From the NCBI GenBank assembly GCA_025917655.1, contig CP084620.1:2418001-2482000 (forward strand): 64,000 bases of DNA. Reading direction: 5' to 3'. Positions 36,203-48,284 of the stretch are shown piece after piece (the stretch's first letter is position 1; the number at the start of each line of letters is the position of its first letter). Below the pieces are notes generated by a model. The model searched no databases and was not told where the DNA came from. It worked only from the letters and a program-made list of their open reading frames with translations. Made by a program: the position numbers and the translations under genes. Source of the DNA: Chlorella sorokiniana (taxonomy: Eukaryota; Chlorophyta; Trebouxiophyceae; Chlorellales; Chlorellaceae).

Positions 36203-37223
36203 GTTTCAACAGCGCCACAACCGCTGCCGCCGCCGCACGTCAGCAACCAGCGAGTGCAGACGCAGCAATCTGTGCAGCTAATAATGAATGCAGGTACTGA
36301 CGGACGAATAAAGCATAGCATTGTTGGTGCACGGCGCCCTTTGCTGCCCAACATAGCCTCACCTGAAGCCCAAGGTGAGCCGCCATGCGTCAGGCTGCCT
36401 CTTACTGAACGAAGGCAGGCCAAACATGACTCCTGCAGAGCCAAGGACCACGGTGGCCTATGAACGGCCTTTAGCACACGTAGGTACCCTCGGGTCTGTA
36501 CAACGAGGTATTGTAACCCTCTTCATTGATCACGAATTGCCGGTCATTTGTTGAGGCCCAAGCGCCAGAACCGTTCGCTCGTCCACCACCGCTGATCAGT
36601 TTGCCATTTTTTCCCAAAACGCAGCTTAGAGTGGCCTTGGTTGCACTCCCTGACCGCCAACAGTATATTTGTGTGTCGGCGCCAGCAGTCTCAGGCTTGG
36701 GCTCGCTTCTACCGACAGTAGGGCTGTCGCCAAGTGCCTGGCGGGCCGCGGCACCAGTGCGCTGTGAGCCTGTGGCAGCGTTCATGGTTCTGTGGCTTCG
36801 CATGTGCCATGCCAGAACAGCTGCTGTCAGCTGCTGTTGCGTCCTAGCAAGCGTGGTTATCGTGCATGAGAGACGTGCTAGCTGCTTTCCATAGTGGCGG
36901 CAGTCGAAACTGAGGGCGATGGCTGTCAACACGAGACGGACTTTGCCACAGGGTTGCGGCAGGCAATGCATAGAAACATTCCAGTTCGACCCGTAGCCCA
37001 CAGATGGGACAGATGGGACACCATGCACAAGCACTGTCGCTGTTGTCCTCCTCTGTGAATGGCAATGCAAGACGAGCGGCAGCGGCAGCCAGCGAGCCAC
37101 CTGCTGTGCGTCTTGCGTAGCATGCAAGAGCACCGTTTGGTTTGTTCGACCACTGCGGCGTTTGACTTTACTTGCTCCGATTTTGGCTTGAGCTTACAGC
37201 GCCATGAAGTAGCCCTCTTCCCG
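36203..37223. promoter_or_regulatory. Divergent intergenic region between PLAI and BDP1
   Basis: This 1.0 kb region lies between two head-to-head genes and must hold both promoters. It is clearly more AT-rich than the rest of the window, especially 36480-37200. It contains one long minus-strand open frame (described separately) that I cannot support as a gene. Confidence 0.5.
36471..36971 (-). CDS. Doubtful open reading frame of 166 codons in an AT-richer spacer
   Basis: From an ATG at 36971 a single frame runs MHCLPQPCGKVRLVLTAIAL to a C-terminus with CVLGKNGKLISGGG, NDRQFVINEEGYNTSLY and RPEGTYVC before the stop. The last 60 residues read more like real protein than the arginine- and alanine-rich shadow frames typical of this genome, and codon use is less GC-biased. 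However there is no family match, no intron, and it sits where two promoters are expected. It may be a lineage-specific gene, a decayed insertion or chance. Confidence 0.2.
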   Translation of the reverse strand: MHCLPQPCGKVRLVLTAIALSFDCRHYGKQLARLSCTITTLARTQQQLTAAVLAWHMRSHRTMNAATGSQRTGAAARQALGDSPTVGRSEPKPETAGADTQIYCWRSGSATKATLSCVLGKNGKLISGGGRANGSGAWASTNDRQFVINEEGYNTSLYRPEGTYVC

Positions 37224-40200
37224 ATGAACTTCGACTTGAGCAAGCTTGATAAGCTTGGCAAGGGCAAGAAGCAGCCTGCGAAGGCAGCCAAGTTCACACC
37301 GCGTTTCCTCGCAAAGCAGGCAAGTTTGGGCACTTTGGGATGCGTTTGCTGTCGGTGAAGTCGCTGCCGTGCATTGCGGCCTGCTTGGGCGCTTCATATC
37401 GCAGATTGGGGTGTAATGCAGCAGGAAACGCTCTGTGCTGTTCTTGTCGGCCCCCGCCGCCGGCGGGCAGTGGCGCCCCAGCCGCCTGCAGTTTCTTGCC
37501 CTTTTGCCTAGATGTGCTCTGAACAACTGCGCCTGCCGTGCTGCAGAAAACTCAGGCAGGCCAAAAACCTCAGGTTCCAGCCGCAGCAGCCGGACCCGCA
37601 GCAGCAGTATCGGCGGGTGAGCTTGCTGCCGCTTTGAGGACCTTGGCGTTGTGCACGCATGTGTTGACGTCAACCGTTTGTGTTAAGCCAGCTTGTGTCC
37701 CTGCAGAAGGCCAGCAGACCCAAGGTGCACAGGAGCAGCGCCCTGATGGCCTACCCGCAGCCGCCAAGACCGCACGTGTGGCGCCCACGGCGCCAGCGCA
37801 GGCTCCCGACGAGCCAGCCTTGCCCGCTGTGCTGCCGGCGCCCTCGGCGCCAGATGCGCAGGCAGCAGCCGCAGATGCGCCGCTCCCTCCAACGCAGGCC
37901 AGCCAGGCAGCGCCGCAGGCTGTCAGACAGCGGGGGGCGGGCGCGCAGCGCAAGCCTCACGCCGCCCCTCCTGCCGAGTCGGCCGCAGCCGTCGCGGCCG
38001 CAGCGAGGGCCGCGCAGGCAGCTGCCGCCGCCGCCGCGGACATGCAGCAGCAGGCGCAGGTGGGGCAGCCCGTGTCGCTGGTGAAGGCCGCGGAGCAGCT
38101 GAACCTCAGGCGGGCGGCAGCCGCGGCGGCCAGGGCGCTGCCCAAGGGCACCCTCAGCGCGGGCGCCCCACCAGGGCTGAGGCCGCTGCCCGCGCTGCAG
38201 CTGCTGCAGCGGGCGTGCCCTACGTCCCCGGCCAGCTGCACCCCCTGCGGCCAACGAGGAAGCAGCCGCGGAGCCCGGCAGCGCGGCTCAGCAGCAGGCG
38301 GGGCAGGCGGCGCCTGCAGCAGACGGCCCCGCAACCCAAGGCGAGGCGGGGACGAGCGGCAGCACAAGCGGCCGCGGAAGCAGGCTCCGCGGCGGGCGGC
38401 GCGAGCCAAGGCAGCACCGCCCTCCGATCAGCAGGCAGAGGCCGCGGAGGAGGATGAAGCGGGCCCGTCGGCCGGAAAGCGGCCGCGGGGGCGACCGCGC
38501 CGCGCCGCCAGGGCAGGGGAGGCCAGAGCGAAGGCGCTCGCTGCCGCGGCGGCGGCGATAGCCGCTGCAGACGGGGCGCAGAGCTCGGACGAGGAGATAT
38601 CCACGGACACAGACGATGAGACGATGGCGGCGATCGCGCAGCGGCGCGCGGACAGGCGGCGGGCCGCCTCGCGAGCGCCGCCGCGCAAGCGGCAGGCCAA
38701 GGGCGGGCGCGGGCGGGCGCGGCAGGCCAGCGCCGACGGCGAGGCTGGGGCGGCTGAGGGCGAGGAGGGGAGCGCCAGGTGGGCCCAGCGCTGGCAGAGC
38801 TGCCTCTCTGCCCCATGTGCTTCCGCGCCGTGCGCCTGCCTCTGCCAGCTCAGCACAGGCGTTGCGTGCCGGGCCGCTGCAGATTGTGGTGGCCACCGCG
38901 GCCGCAGACATCCCCATTGACCCCGGCTCCATGTCGCTCAAGCAAATCATCCGGTGGGCGGCTGCGCGGTCGGCTGGGTGGGGTGCCGAGCGGTCGGCTG
39001 GCTGCGTCAGTCAGCGGTGCATCCAGCCGAGCAGGTGGCTGGCCCATTTGGCAGCGGGCATAAAGGCCAGGGTGCTGTTTGCTGGCGTTGTGTGATGCCG
39101 CTGGGCTGGCCCTCTCCGCTGGCTGTTCAAGCTGCTGTGCTGTTCCTGCCTGCCCCCCCCCGCCTTCCAAACAAAAAAACAGCTGCGCCACGTCACGGGA
39201 CCGCCGCAAGCTGGAGGAGGAGAAGCAGCGCAAGCAGCAGGAGGAGGAACAGCAGCAGCAGCAGCAGCAGGGCGGCGCGGGGCCCGCCGGGCGCCGGAGA
39301 GGGCGGCACCCGGCCAGCGCTGTCGTGCGGCGGCAGCCAGAGCCTGCTACGCCGGCGACGGGCGGCAGCGTGCTGGCGCCGCAGGCAAGCCGCTGCACGC
39401 ATGACTTTGCCTGCAGCATGCCTGGGATGTGCACGACCATGCGCAGCTTGCCTGTATGTGCTGCCCATGTTGTGATGTTCAGGTGCAGGGCTCACAGCTT
39501 TAAGGCCCGCGCCCCCCGCCCCACACACACACACACACGTCTCGCCGCACCTACCCACCCCACCCAACCTCCCCTGCTGTGCAGGTTCAAGTCGTAGACG
39601 GCCGCATCGTGGTGAACACGGCCTCGCTGACGGTGCAGGCGCAGGAGGCGCAGGCTTTCACGCGTGTGGTCACTGGTGAGGCTGCTGGGCGGGGTACCCC
39701 GGGCAGTGGGGGGGATGGGGGGAACACTGCGCAGCCGCCGCCGCTGCTCATGAGGGACCGCTGTGGGGGCCAGCCGCGGCGCATTGGCAGCAGCACAGCG
39801 CTGGGGGCGACGCCCACTGGCAGCAACTGCCCCCAGGCCCGCAGCTTCGCCCTTGCCTGCCGCCCCGCCGGCCTGCCCGCTTCCCGCTGCTTGCCCCTCT
39901 GATATCCTTCTGCGCCCTGCCCCGTCGGGTCCCCATCCCGATCGTCCTACCCTGTAGAGGACGCCCCCAAGCTCAACTCCCTCACCTACATGAACAAGCT
40001 GCCCAACGAGCGGTGGACCCCGGAGGACACTGAACTGTTCTACAAGGTGGGCCGGGTGTGCGGCTGGTTGAAGGCCCATGTGTGCACGGTGCAGTGATGG
40101 GGGCTGGGCTGGCTTTCTTGGGGATCCCGTGGGGCTGGCACCCGCCCAGGGCGCGAGCCGAGCGGTGGGGACGCTGAGTTTTGGGAACTGCAAGTTGCCG

Positions 40201-41208
40201 AGCAGGCCGGCCAGCAGATGCGGCTCTGGGACGAAAGGGAGGGACTTGCCCTCCCGCCGCTCCCCAGCGAGCGGCTGCCCCTGCCCGCTGCACTGCAGAC
40301 CGGCTGGATCGCTTGCTGAGCGCTGCGCGCCGCCCTTTGTCCTTTGAGCCCCTTCCCTTGCAGGCACTCAGCCAGTTTGGTACCGACTTCACCCTCATAT
40401 GCCACCTGTTCCCTGGCCGGCAGCGACGACACCTCAAGAACAAGGTGCGGCGCACAGCAAAGCGACCCTTCCTCACGACCTGAAGGCCTGCCTTGCTGGC
40501 GCGCCGGAGCCGTGGTCTTGCCAATCTGCCCAACGCCTGCTACCCCGTACTGCCTGCTGCCCGGTGCAGTACACTCGGGAGAGCAAGCTGAACCCGGGCG
40601 CATTGACGAGGCGCTCAAGGCCTCGGCCAAGGGCACTGTGGACAGCTATCAGGTGGCTCCCCTGCTGGCCTGCTACTGCCGCCTGTGTCTACATCGGCAT
40701 GGGCGGGAGGGAGACTTGCTGAATAGCTCCCACCGATTTCTTGTTGAGCTTAGCTTCAAGCGGCGGCGGGCAGCTCACGTGTGCATTATTGCTGCTGCAT
40801 CTGCAGGAAATGATCAGCATGCTGCGGGCCACTGGCATGGATGTTGGTGGCGGGGCGGAGGAGGCTGGAGAGGAGGAGGCCGCCGCGTCTCCGCCCGCCG
40901 AGCAGCAGCAGCAGCAGCAGCAGCAGCCGGGCCCAGCCACGGAGCCTGAGCAGCAGCAGAAGCAAGAGGAAGAGCAGCAGCAGCAAGAACAGCAACCGAG
41001 CGCGCGCGATGTTGCAGGGGCACCAGCGGAGGAGGCGGAGGGAGCCGCCGAGGAGCAGCTGCAGGAACCGGCGCAGGAAGCTGAGGCGGGGGCGGCTGCA
41101 GAGGCTCTTGGCGACGAGTATGCGGAGCAGGAGGCTGCTGAGGATGATCTGGTGCATGAGGACGCTGATCACCACGACTACGACGACGAGGACGACTACT
41201 ACTACTAG
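37224..41208 (+). CDS. BDP1: TFIIIB component B double-prime (BDP1), RNA polymerase III initiation factor
   Basis: BDP1 joins TBP and BRF1 in TFIIIB and opens Pol III promoters of tRNA and 5S genes. Exon 1 (37224-37319) encodes MNFDLSKLDKLGKGKKQPAK and PRFLAKQ; its intron has a GC donor (CAG|GCAAGT). A long Ala/Pro-rich and basic region follows (37707 to about 38800). Then come IPIDPGSMSLKQIIRWAAAR, a helical RRKLEEEKQRKQQEEE stretch and VVDGRIVVNTASLTVQAQ. The diagnostic SANT/Myb domain is split over three exons: LPNERWTPEDTELFYK, ALSQFGTDFTLICHLFPGRQ with RRHLKNK, and YTRESKLNP. The last exon has EMISMLRATGMDVGGG, polyglutamine and a Glu/Asp-rich tail ending DDYYY. One-base shortfalls occur at G runs 38348-38351 and 40596-40598, with two more near 38210-38270. 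Confidence 0.9.
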
Positions 41209-41270
41209 CGCGGCTGTCCGCAGTCGCCGCTCCTCGTCGTGAGCATGCTCCCCGCTGCCCAAGCGCCACG

Positions 41271-41275
41271 TGTAA
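41271..41275 (+). terminator. TGTAA poly(A) signal of BDP1
   Basis: TGTAA lies 63 bases after the BDP1 TAG, a typical chlorophyte poly(A) signal position. It is followed by about 260 bases with no gene. Confidence 0.55.
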
Positions 41276-41533
41276 CTGTTTGCTTGTACCATAGGAGAAT
41301 TTGATGTGGTTTGAAAGAGGGGCAACCTTGAGTACTCATGAGGTGGGCAACTGGCTTCAAGGGCTGCTGCGAGTGACGGGATCTGGCGCGGCGCGGTGGC
41401 AGCAGTGCGAGCAGTACATCTGCTTTTAGGCCAGTGCCAGATTGCCCTCTTTTCGGTCGTTGCCGACCGATCGCGCACTGAATGATATCAGAATGGCAAG
41501 CTGCAGAGTTTCGCAGGCGTTGGTCCTTGAGAA

Positions 41534-42723
41534 ATGTCATCGGCTCATCCCGAAGCGGCGGCAGGTGCGAGACGGCCGATCGAAATGTCCTCGGGGTCTA
41601 CATGCACGATGCGCGTGTCGGAGACTCATGACTCCCTATCCCACGGCTTGGACCTCGTTCCCCTGCGACCCTTTTCGTCGCCCCTGCAGCTGCGTCCCAG
41701 GCGACACAATCTAGCGCCTGTCAATGCCAAGATAGAAGATACCCAGGGAGAGGCGGCCAGGGCTCCACCGGTGCCCTCGCCGCCGGTGCCACCTCCTGGC
41801 CTGAGCGTGCCGCCGCGGCCGCTGTCGTCGTATGACGACATGGATGGCTACGAAGCAGGTGTGAGGGGCACGATGGATGCAGCTGTATTTCTTCAAGCCC
41901 TGGTGCAGACCATGCCCTGCGCCTGGTGCCTGTGCAGGCGCCATGCCGCCGCACGGCGAGGCGAGCGGCGAGGGAGCTGCGGCTGCGGTGGAGGAGGAGC
42001 GCCGCAGGCAGGGTGCCTCTTGCCTGCTGGTGGAGGATCAAGCCAACAGGGGTGAGGTGGCCATGGAAGCCCTCTCCATGTACCCATTGACCTGTCTGGC
42101 ACTTCAGAAACTGGCAGAGTGGTTGGAAGCACGCGCGTTCTCACGCTGCCCAAACCGCGCCGCCTGCAGCCGAGTACGAGGCCCAGCTGCAGGGCATGGG
42201 GGAGTGGCCGCAGAGCGACCAAGCCATGTGAGCGACGCCTGGCACGTGAACACCGTGGGACGGGCTCGGGAAGGGCTGGGTGCCGCGCTGCCTGCTTCAC
42301 TCGCACTCTCCAGCAGCCGCTTGCAACTGCTGCATGCAGGCCCCCGGCGAGCGCGTGCTGGAGTCTGTGGATGGGATGGTGGGGAACTACGAGTTCGCGG
42401 TTGGGGAGAAGCGCAGAGAGCTTCAGGTGGGTGCAGGCTGGGTGGGGCGGTGGAGACGGCGAGGATCAGGGGCTTGCCCCTGTCGGGCGCCACGTGCTGT
42501 CGCGCCCCTCCCATCCACCTTCAGCTGCCACAGAAATTGATGCGGTGTCCCTCCGTCTCCCGGATCGCTGCTGCAGGAGGCCGCCGACGATTACGAGCGC
42601 ATCCTGGCTGAGCTGTCGAAGCTGGAGGCCGCTGCAGGCATGGGCAACAGGGCTGCTGCAGTTGGCGGCGCTGCGACCAGCGCCGAGGTTGGGGAGGGCG
42701 CTGGGGTGGAGGACTTGGAATGA
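41534..42723 (+). CDS. Uncharacterised protein with C-terminal coiled coil
   Basis: Family not recognised. Five exons join in phase: 41534-41858, 41938-42051, 42108-42227, 42340-42426 and 42577-42723, about 265 residues. The start gives MSSAHPEAAAGARRPIEMSS; the internal MSSGSTCTMRVSETHD is an alternative. The N-terminal third is Pro/Arg-rich and ends LSSYDDMDGYEAG. The middle has ETGRVVGSTRVLTLPKPRRL and EYEAQLQGMGEWPQSDQAM. The C-terminal part is helical: GERVLESVDGMVGNYEF, EKRRELQEAADDYERILAEL and SKLEAAAG, ending GAGVEDLE. One C run (42341-42345) and a point near 42170 are each one base short of keeping these segments in a single frame. It is a soluble, probably coiled-coil adaptor-like protein; no enzymatic motif is visible. 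Confidence 0.65.
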
Positions 42724-43115
42724 AGGCTTGCGCCGGCAGGCCGATGCCCCGGCATACCTGGCCCAAGCACGCTCATTACAGTGTGCGTATGAGGTTGTTT
42801 GTCATCTGAGCCCCGTTGAGAACCTTGCAGCTCCTGTTGCTTGCCGGACCTTGTTGTTTTGCGCCTTCAGTTTTCCTGCCCTTTCGTTGCTGCTGGCCTT
42901 TTTGCGACCCGCGCTGCCCCAGCAGAGCATTGTACATGCCCGTTGCGCACTTGATTGCTTTGTCGATAAGTCGATGTTAGTACTTACAGTTACTCCAAGG
43001 AGCAGAGCTGCTTGCGCAGGCAGCTTCCAGGTGATGCCCTCCATTATCAACTCAGCCAAGCCACAGTTGAAAAGGTTTCTTGTATTGTTGAGTGCTCCTA
43101 CCAGACAAACACAGC
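42724..43115. other. Intergenic spacer before the trehalase gene
   Basis: About 390 bases separate two plus-strand genes. The sequence is T-rich compared with its flanks and should hold the 3' UTR of the upstream gene and the trehalase promoter. I see no TGTAA and no further gene. Confidence 0.5.
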
Positions 43116-46100
43116 ATGAGGGCTAGGAGTGTTGTGTTGCTGCTGGCAGCTTTGGCTGCTGCTGGTGGGTACAAGTCTTGCCTTGGAAGGTGGCCTTGGA
43201 CAGCTGTTGGCTGCCCATCAGCCTGTGCCATAGCTGCTGGGTGCTGATGCCTCGCCCCGCTGCGCAGCGAGGGCCCAGGAGGCGGCGCAGAGTGACCCGT
43301 GCAGCCCGCTGCCGCTGCCCCCGGCGGCGAGGCTTTCACCTCCGACAACGGCGTCACCAACCCCGCCCTGCTTGACACCCTGGTCAAGGTCTCAGGCTAC
43401 CTTCCTTTTGGCTGCATGCTGCGGAGGCATGCACACTCTGGCTAGCCTGAAGCAGCGGCCGTCCTGCCTGCTGCCAGAGGCTGCTGTGCCCAGCAGGGTT
43501 TGCAGCCCCTTTGCCGCAGGAAGTGGACCAGGCCCGCGTGTTTCCCGACTCCAAGACCATTGTGTGAGCTGGAACGAGCGAGAGGGGTGGGGGGTGGAGG
43601 GGGAGGAGGGGGATGCACGCATGCGCCAGGTGCGCAGGGCGCGGCGGGTCGGGCACGCGCCAGCTACGCTGCTTCTTTCACTTTGACGAGCTCCTTACTG
43701 ATGTGGATGGAGATGCTGTTCCCGTTTATGGCTGCACATCTGGTAGGGCTGTCCCAGTGAAGCCGCCCAACCCGTGCCTTGCAGCGACATGCCGCTCACG
43801 GCGCCGCCAGAAGAGGTGGCCGCCGCCTTCAACCAGCTGCAGCTGCCCGCCGACCCGGCGCAGCGCAACCAGACGCTGTATGAATTTACACAGCAGGCGC
43901 GCGCCTAACCCTGCCTCGTTTGTGTGTGTGTGCGATTTTGGGGGCCCGCCCCAGCAGTGCTGCGGTGAGTCCCCTCATGCTGTGCTGGCGCTGTGCTGAG
44001 CTTGACAGCCGCCCACCCCTCCTCAGGCCGCCCCCTCACATGTGCAGTGGATGACGCCGTCGGGCAGCGAGCTGGTCCCGACTGCCATGAACTTCACCGC
44101 TGAGGAGCCTCCAGCCTGGTTTGACGTGCGCATGTGCATGCGCTCGCTGCCGTGCCTTGCTTGCAGGCGTGATGGCAGCGGGCATCGTCCTTCTCAGAGG
44201 CGAAGCCAACTTCCGCCCGCGTGCCTCACCCCAATCCACCCACAGGCCCTGCCTGCCATCCGGGCCAGAGACTGGGCGTACGATTTGTACGAGGTGCGAC
44301 TTGTACGACTTCACGAGGGCTTCTGTGGTGCCGGGGGCGAGCAGTCACAGCGTGGCGCCAGCACACCTGTTTCCGCTGCCTCTGGCCCCTCCCGTGCCAA
44401 CCCCCTTGGTGCAAACCTGCTACCTGGGCCTGCTGCCAACCCGCTGGTGCCCGCCCCCTCTTCTGCAGATTTGGGGGCGCCTGGTGCGCCAGGTGGCGCC
44501 CGAGGTGGCGCAGCGTCCCGAGCTCCACACCCTGCTGGCGGTGCCCTACCCCTTTGTGGTGCCGGGCGCGCGCTTCCGGGAGGTCTACTACTGGGACTCC
44601 TACTTTGTGCTGCAGGGCCTGCTGGCCTCAAACCTGACCGAACTGGCCCAGGTGGGACCACCCGGCGGGACCACGCGGTGGGTCAGCAGGACCAACTCCC
44701 CCGCTGCCACCGCCTCGTCTTTCTTGTTGACTGCGGGATGTGCTGCTAGGAGTCGCGCTGCCCGTCGCTTTAATGAAACCGTGCGACCTGACTGCACCCT
44801 TCCCACGGCCGCAGGACATTGTGCGCAACTTCATCCACCTGGTTGCCACCTACGGGCACACCATCCCCAACGGTGAGCTGCTCTGTGCTGGGGAACCTGA
44901 GCATCGCGCAGCGCATGTGTGCTCCCCATCGTTCTCCCACCCCTTGTTGGATGCTGCCCCGGCACTGGTTCCGTATGTGCTGCCTTGCGTTCCCCCAGGC
45001 CGCCTACACCCCAACAACCGTCCCCAACATTACCCCCCCCAGGCATCCGCACCTACTACCTCAACCGCTCCCAGCCCCCCTGTTCAGCGACATGGTGCGC
45101 ATTGTGTACGAAGCCACCGGCAACCGCACGCTGCTCAGGTAGGCCCCTGACGGGGGCAGGGTTGGGCTGGGCGGGTGGCAGTCTGGGTGTGGTGTGGCTT
45201 TGCTTGATTGCCTGCGTGAAGAAGCAGCCAGCGCAGCAATGTAGTGGCGGGGTCGTCACAGAACAGCAGCAGCCCACTGCTGACCTGGCACTCAGGGGCC
45301 CCTGTGCCTCTCCCCTGCCTCGCAGCGAGGCGCTGCCCGCCCTGCTGCGAGAGTACACCTACTGGAGCTCGCCGCCCAAACAGGTGTGTGCCCGGATGGG
45401 TCAGTGGTGTTTCTTTCTTTTTAACTATGATAGGAGTGCGTGTGTGGGAGGGGACGGGCGGGCAGCAGGCCGGGGAGGCTTTTCAGAGGGGCAGAGTCCG
45501 CGTCACCTGCCGCAGCTTGTGTTAGCTTGTCGAGGCCGGCAGCATCAGAGGACGTGCCAGCTTTCCTTGGGAAGTTGCCAGGCCCGACACACAGCATTTC
45601 GCTCTGCCTTTGGCCCGCAGGTCGCGGTGCCTGCCCCCGACGGCCTGTGTACAACCTGTCTCGCTACTTCGCTCGCTGGACCGAACCGCGCCCGAGAGCT
45701 ACATGTGGGTGCCAGGGAGAGCACCAGCCCCATTTGAGCCCGTGCCTGCTGGCATGCTGGATCATGCAGCTGGAACGTTTGCTTGGTTGTGCATCGCCGA
45801 TCAGAGGGGCTAAGTCGCCGGGCCTCCACGCTGCCGCCCTGCAGCGAGGATGTGGAGACGGCCCGCGAGGCGGGGCTCAACCCCGACGCCACGGACGACC
45901 CCGCGCTGCGGCTGCTGTACCGCAACCTTGCCAGCGGGGCAGAGTCTGGTGCGCTTGCAGCCTCTCCGCAGCTGCGCTCGGCGGCGTGACGCCCATCTTT
46001 GCTACCCTCCCAAGCAGCCGGCTTGCAAAAGGAACTCACACGGCGGACAGCTTGCCTGGTTCTGCCCCCTGTGCTGCCCCGGCAGGTTGGGACTTCAGCA

Positions 46101-47840
46101 CCCGCTGGTTTGCCGATGGCATGAACCTGACCAGCATCCGCACAACGAGCGTGATCCCCGCAGGTGAGCTGCCCTAGGGGCCTCTGCTGGCTGGCCTCAG
46201 CCGTCTGGCTTCCAGGCCAGCAGCCGGCCTTGAACAGGGGAAGCGGGTGTGTGTGTGTGGGGGGATTGATGGGCTGTACTTGCAGTGCATGACTCTTGCA
46301 TCCCCTCTGTTGCAGATCTGAACGCGTTTCTGCTGAGCAAGGAGGAGAACATCGCCGACTTTGCAGCCGTGCTGGGCTGCGCCGACGTGGAGCAGCGCTT
46401 CCGCCAGCTGGCAGCCAACAGGCGGGCAGGGGCTGGCGGCGCAGCAACTGCTGCCAGCAACACCTGATGCCGGCGCTGGGCGGGCACCTTGGGGCCATCG
46501 AGGCAGACAGCCTGCAATTCTTCCTCCTGTTGCTGCACTGCCCCGCAGGCGTGACGCGCTCAACGCCCTGTTCTGGAACCCCGACGATTCCCAGTGGCAC
46601 GACCTCATCTGCACTCCTGTGGGCGTAGCGCCTGCTGCTGAGGCTGCCGCTGGCGTGGCGGAGGCTGTGGCCCCTAGCACCGGGCAAGGTGGGCCTGCTG
46701 CTCCATGGCTCACACCTGCTGTGCTGCCTTCTCTGGGAAAGTATGCATTGCACAGGAGTGCTGGTTACTTGCCTGCTCCTTTGCAGAGGCTGTGGTGTGC
46801 GACGTGGAGCAGAACCCCGGCGTGTTTGCCAGCAACTGGGTCCCCCTCTGGGCTGGCGCCTTGGCCCCGACAGCCCGCAGGAAAGCGCTGCTGTGCCCGG
46901 GAGCGCGGGCTGCTGCTGCAACCCAGCCGGATGATTCCCCTTCTTCTGGTGCAGGCCCTGGCCGCTGTGCAGGCGCTGAACAGCAGCGGGCTGGTTGGTG
47001 TGGGGGCGTGGCCATGAGCCTCACTGAGTCGGGTGGGTGCCTTGCTGTCCAGCCACACCCTCAGCACTCTACTTGAACTGCCATGCTTTCTCTCCCACTC
47101 TCTTTCAACCGCAGCGAGTGCGCAGAACCACCGTGAAGCCGCCAGGCCCGTGTGACTGGCTGCCGTGCCCCCAGTCACTGTGCAGGCCAGCAGTGGGACC
47201 ACCCCAACGTGTGGCCCCCATCCAGTTCCTGCTCATTGATGGTGCTGCCCGCTACGGTGGCGGCTACGGCGACAGTTTCGCACGCGAGGTGCGCCAGAAT
47301 GCGCATGCCAGACGAAGCTCAAGCCTGTTGCCTCCTTCAAGCGAGCGGCAACATGGCTCGCAAGGCCTCCCATGCTGTACTTACATTGCAATGCCAGTGC
47401 AGCATGATCGGTCCCAACAACACACCTTCCCAGATACGAACACCCGCTGCCCCACCCTCTGCACCCACGCAGCAATCAAACGCATATCTCAACACTGCGT
47501 ACCAAACCTACCAGCAGACGGGGCGCATGTTTGAGAAGTTTGACACAAATGTGGTGGGCCAGCCCGGCGGCGGCGGCGAGTATGAGGGTAAGGCGGGCGG
47601 CAGGGTCTGGTGGGCGCTGCTGCACAGTGCCACATGCTCGCATGCATTCCGATGCTGCAACCGCAACGCCGCCGCCTACTCGCACGCACTTTTGATGCTG
47701 CACGCCGCAACATGCTTGCACCCACCCTGACGCTGATCGCCCTGCCCCTTCCCACGCCGTGCACTGCAGTGGTGGACGGGTTTGGGTGGAGCAACGGCGT
47801 CGCGCTGGCCCTGCTGCTCAACTGTGGCGGATGGCAATAG
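43116..47840 (+). CDS. TRE1: Trehalase, glycoside hydrolase family 37, with signal peptide
   Basis: Hydrolyses trehalose to two glucoses. Exon 1 encodes [16 protein letters not shown], a cleavable signal peptide that places the enzyme in the secretory route (cell surface or vacuole). Following exons give [54 protein letters not shown] and [16 protein letters not shown]. Trehalase signature 1 appears as [20 protein letters not shown]. The general-acid region is [26 protein letters not shown]-type loop residues follow in [19 protein letters not shown]. Signature 2 is [11 protein letters not shown], then [19 protein letters not shown]. The C-terminus has [21 protein letters not shown] and [17 protein letters not shown] before the TAG. 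Many small exons; those between 43760 and 44140 are hard to place. C runs at 43318-43322 and 47215-47219 are one base short. Confidence 0.92.
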
Positions 47841-48284
47841 GGAGGAGGCGCCACCGCTCCTGCCCACCATGCATGGCCAGCAACTCGATGCCCCCAAAGC
47901 CGACTGATGATGTGACCGACAGAAGAGAGATGCTTGCTTACCCCCATCCTAATCCTGTGCCAACACATCTACGAGCTGGTCCTTCTCTGTAAAGTGCTCA
48001 AGCAGAGGATCCAGTAGTGATTCCAACAGGTGCTCATCGGCTGCGTGCGCAGGCCTCTGCCACAACGTCGCAAGCTGCGGCCTGTTGCCCCAGAGACCCT
48101 GGCTGCCAGGCGGTTGGCACAGATCGAGGGTAGAGGGACTCCGCCAGCTTCACTGCTGGGAATGGGTGCGGTTTAGGTTGCAATACATACGAAAGTGAAA
48201 GATAGAATGCCAAGATTCGGTTGAGCGGGAGATCATTAGTTAGCAACAGTGCAGACTTTCAACAAGACATGGCAACAGCGGGCA
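47841..48284. other. Convergent 3' spacer between trehalase and the DMT transporter
   Basis: About 440 bases containing the 3' UTRs of two convergent genes. A plus-strand TGTAA at 47988-47992 lies 148 bases after the trehalase stop. No additional gene is supported. Confidence 0.5.
47988..47992 (+). terminator. TGTAA poly(A) signal of trehalase
   Basis: A single TGTAA in the trehalase 3' flank, 148 bases past the stop codon, in a sequence otherwise free of features. Confidence 0.5.
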
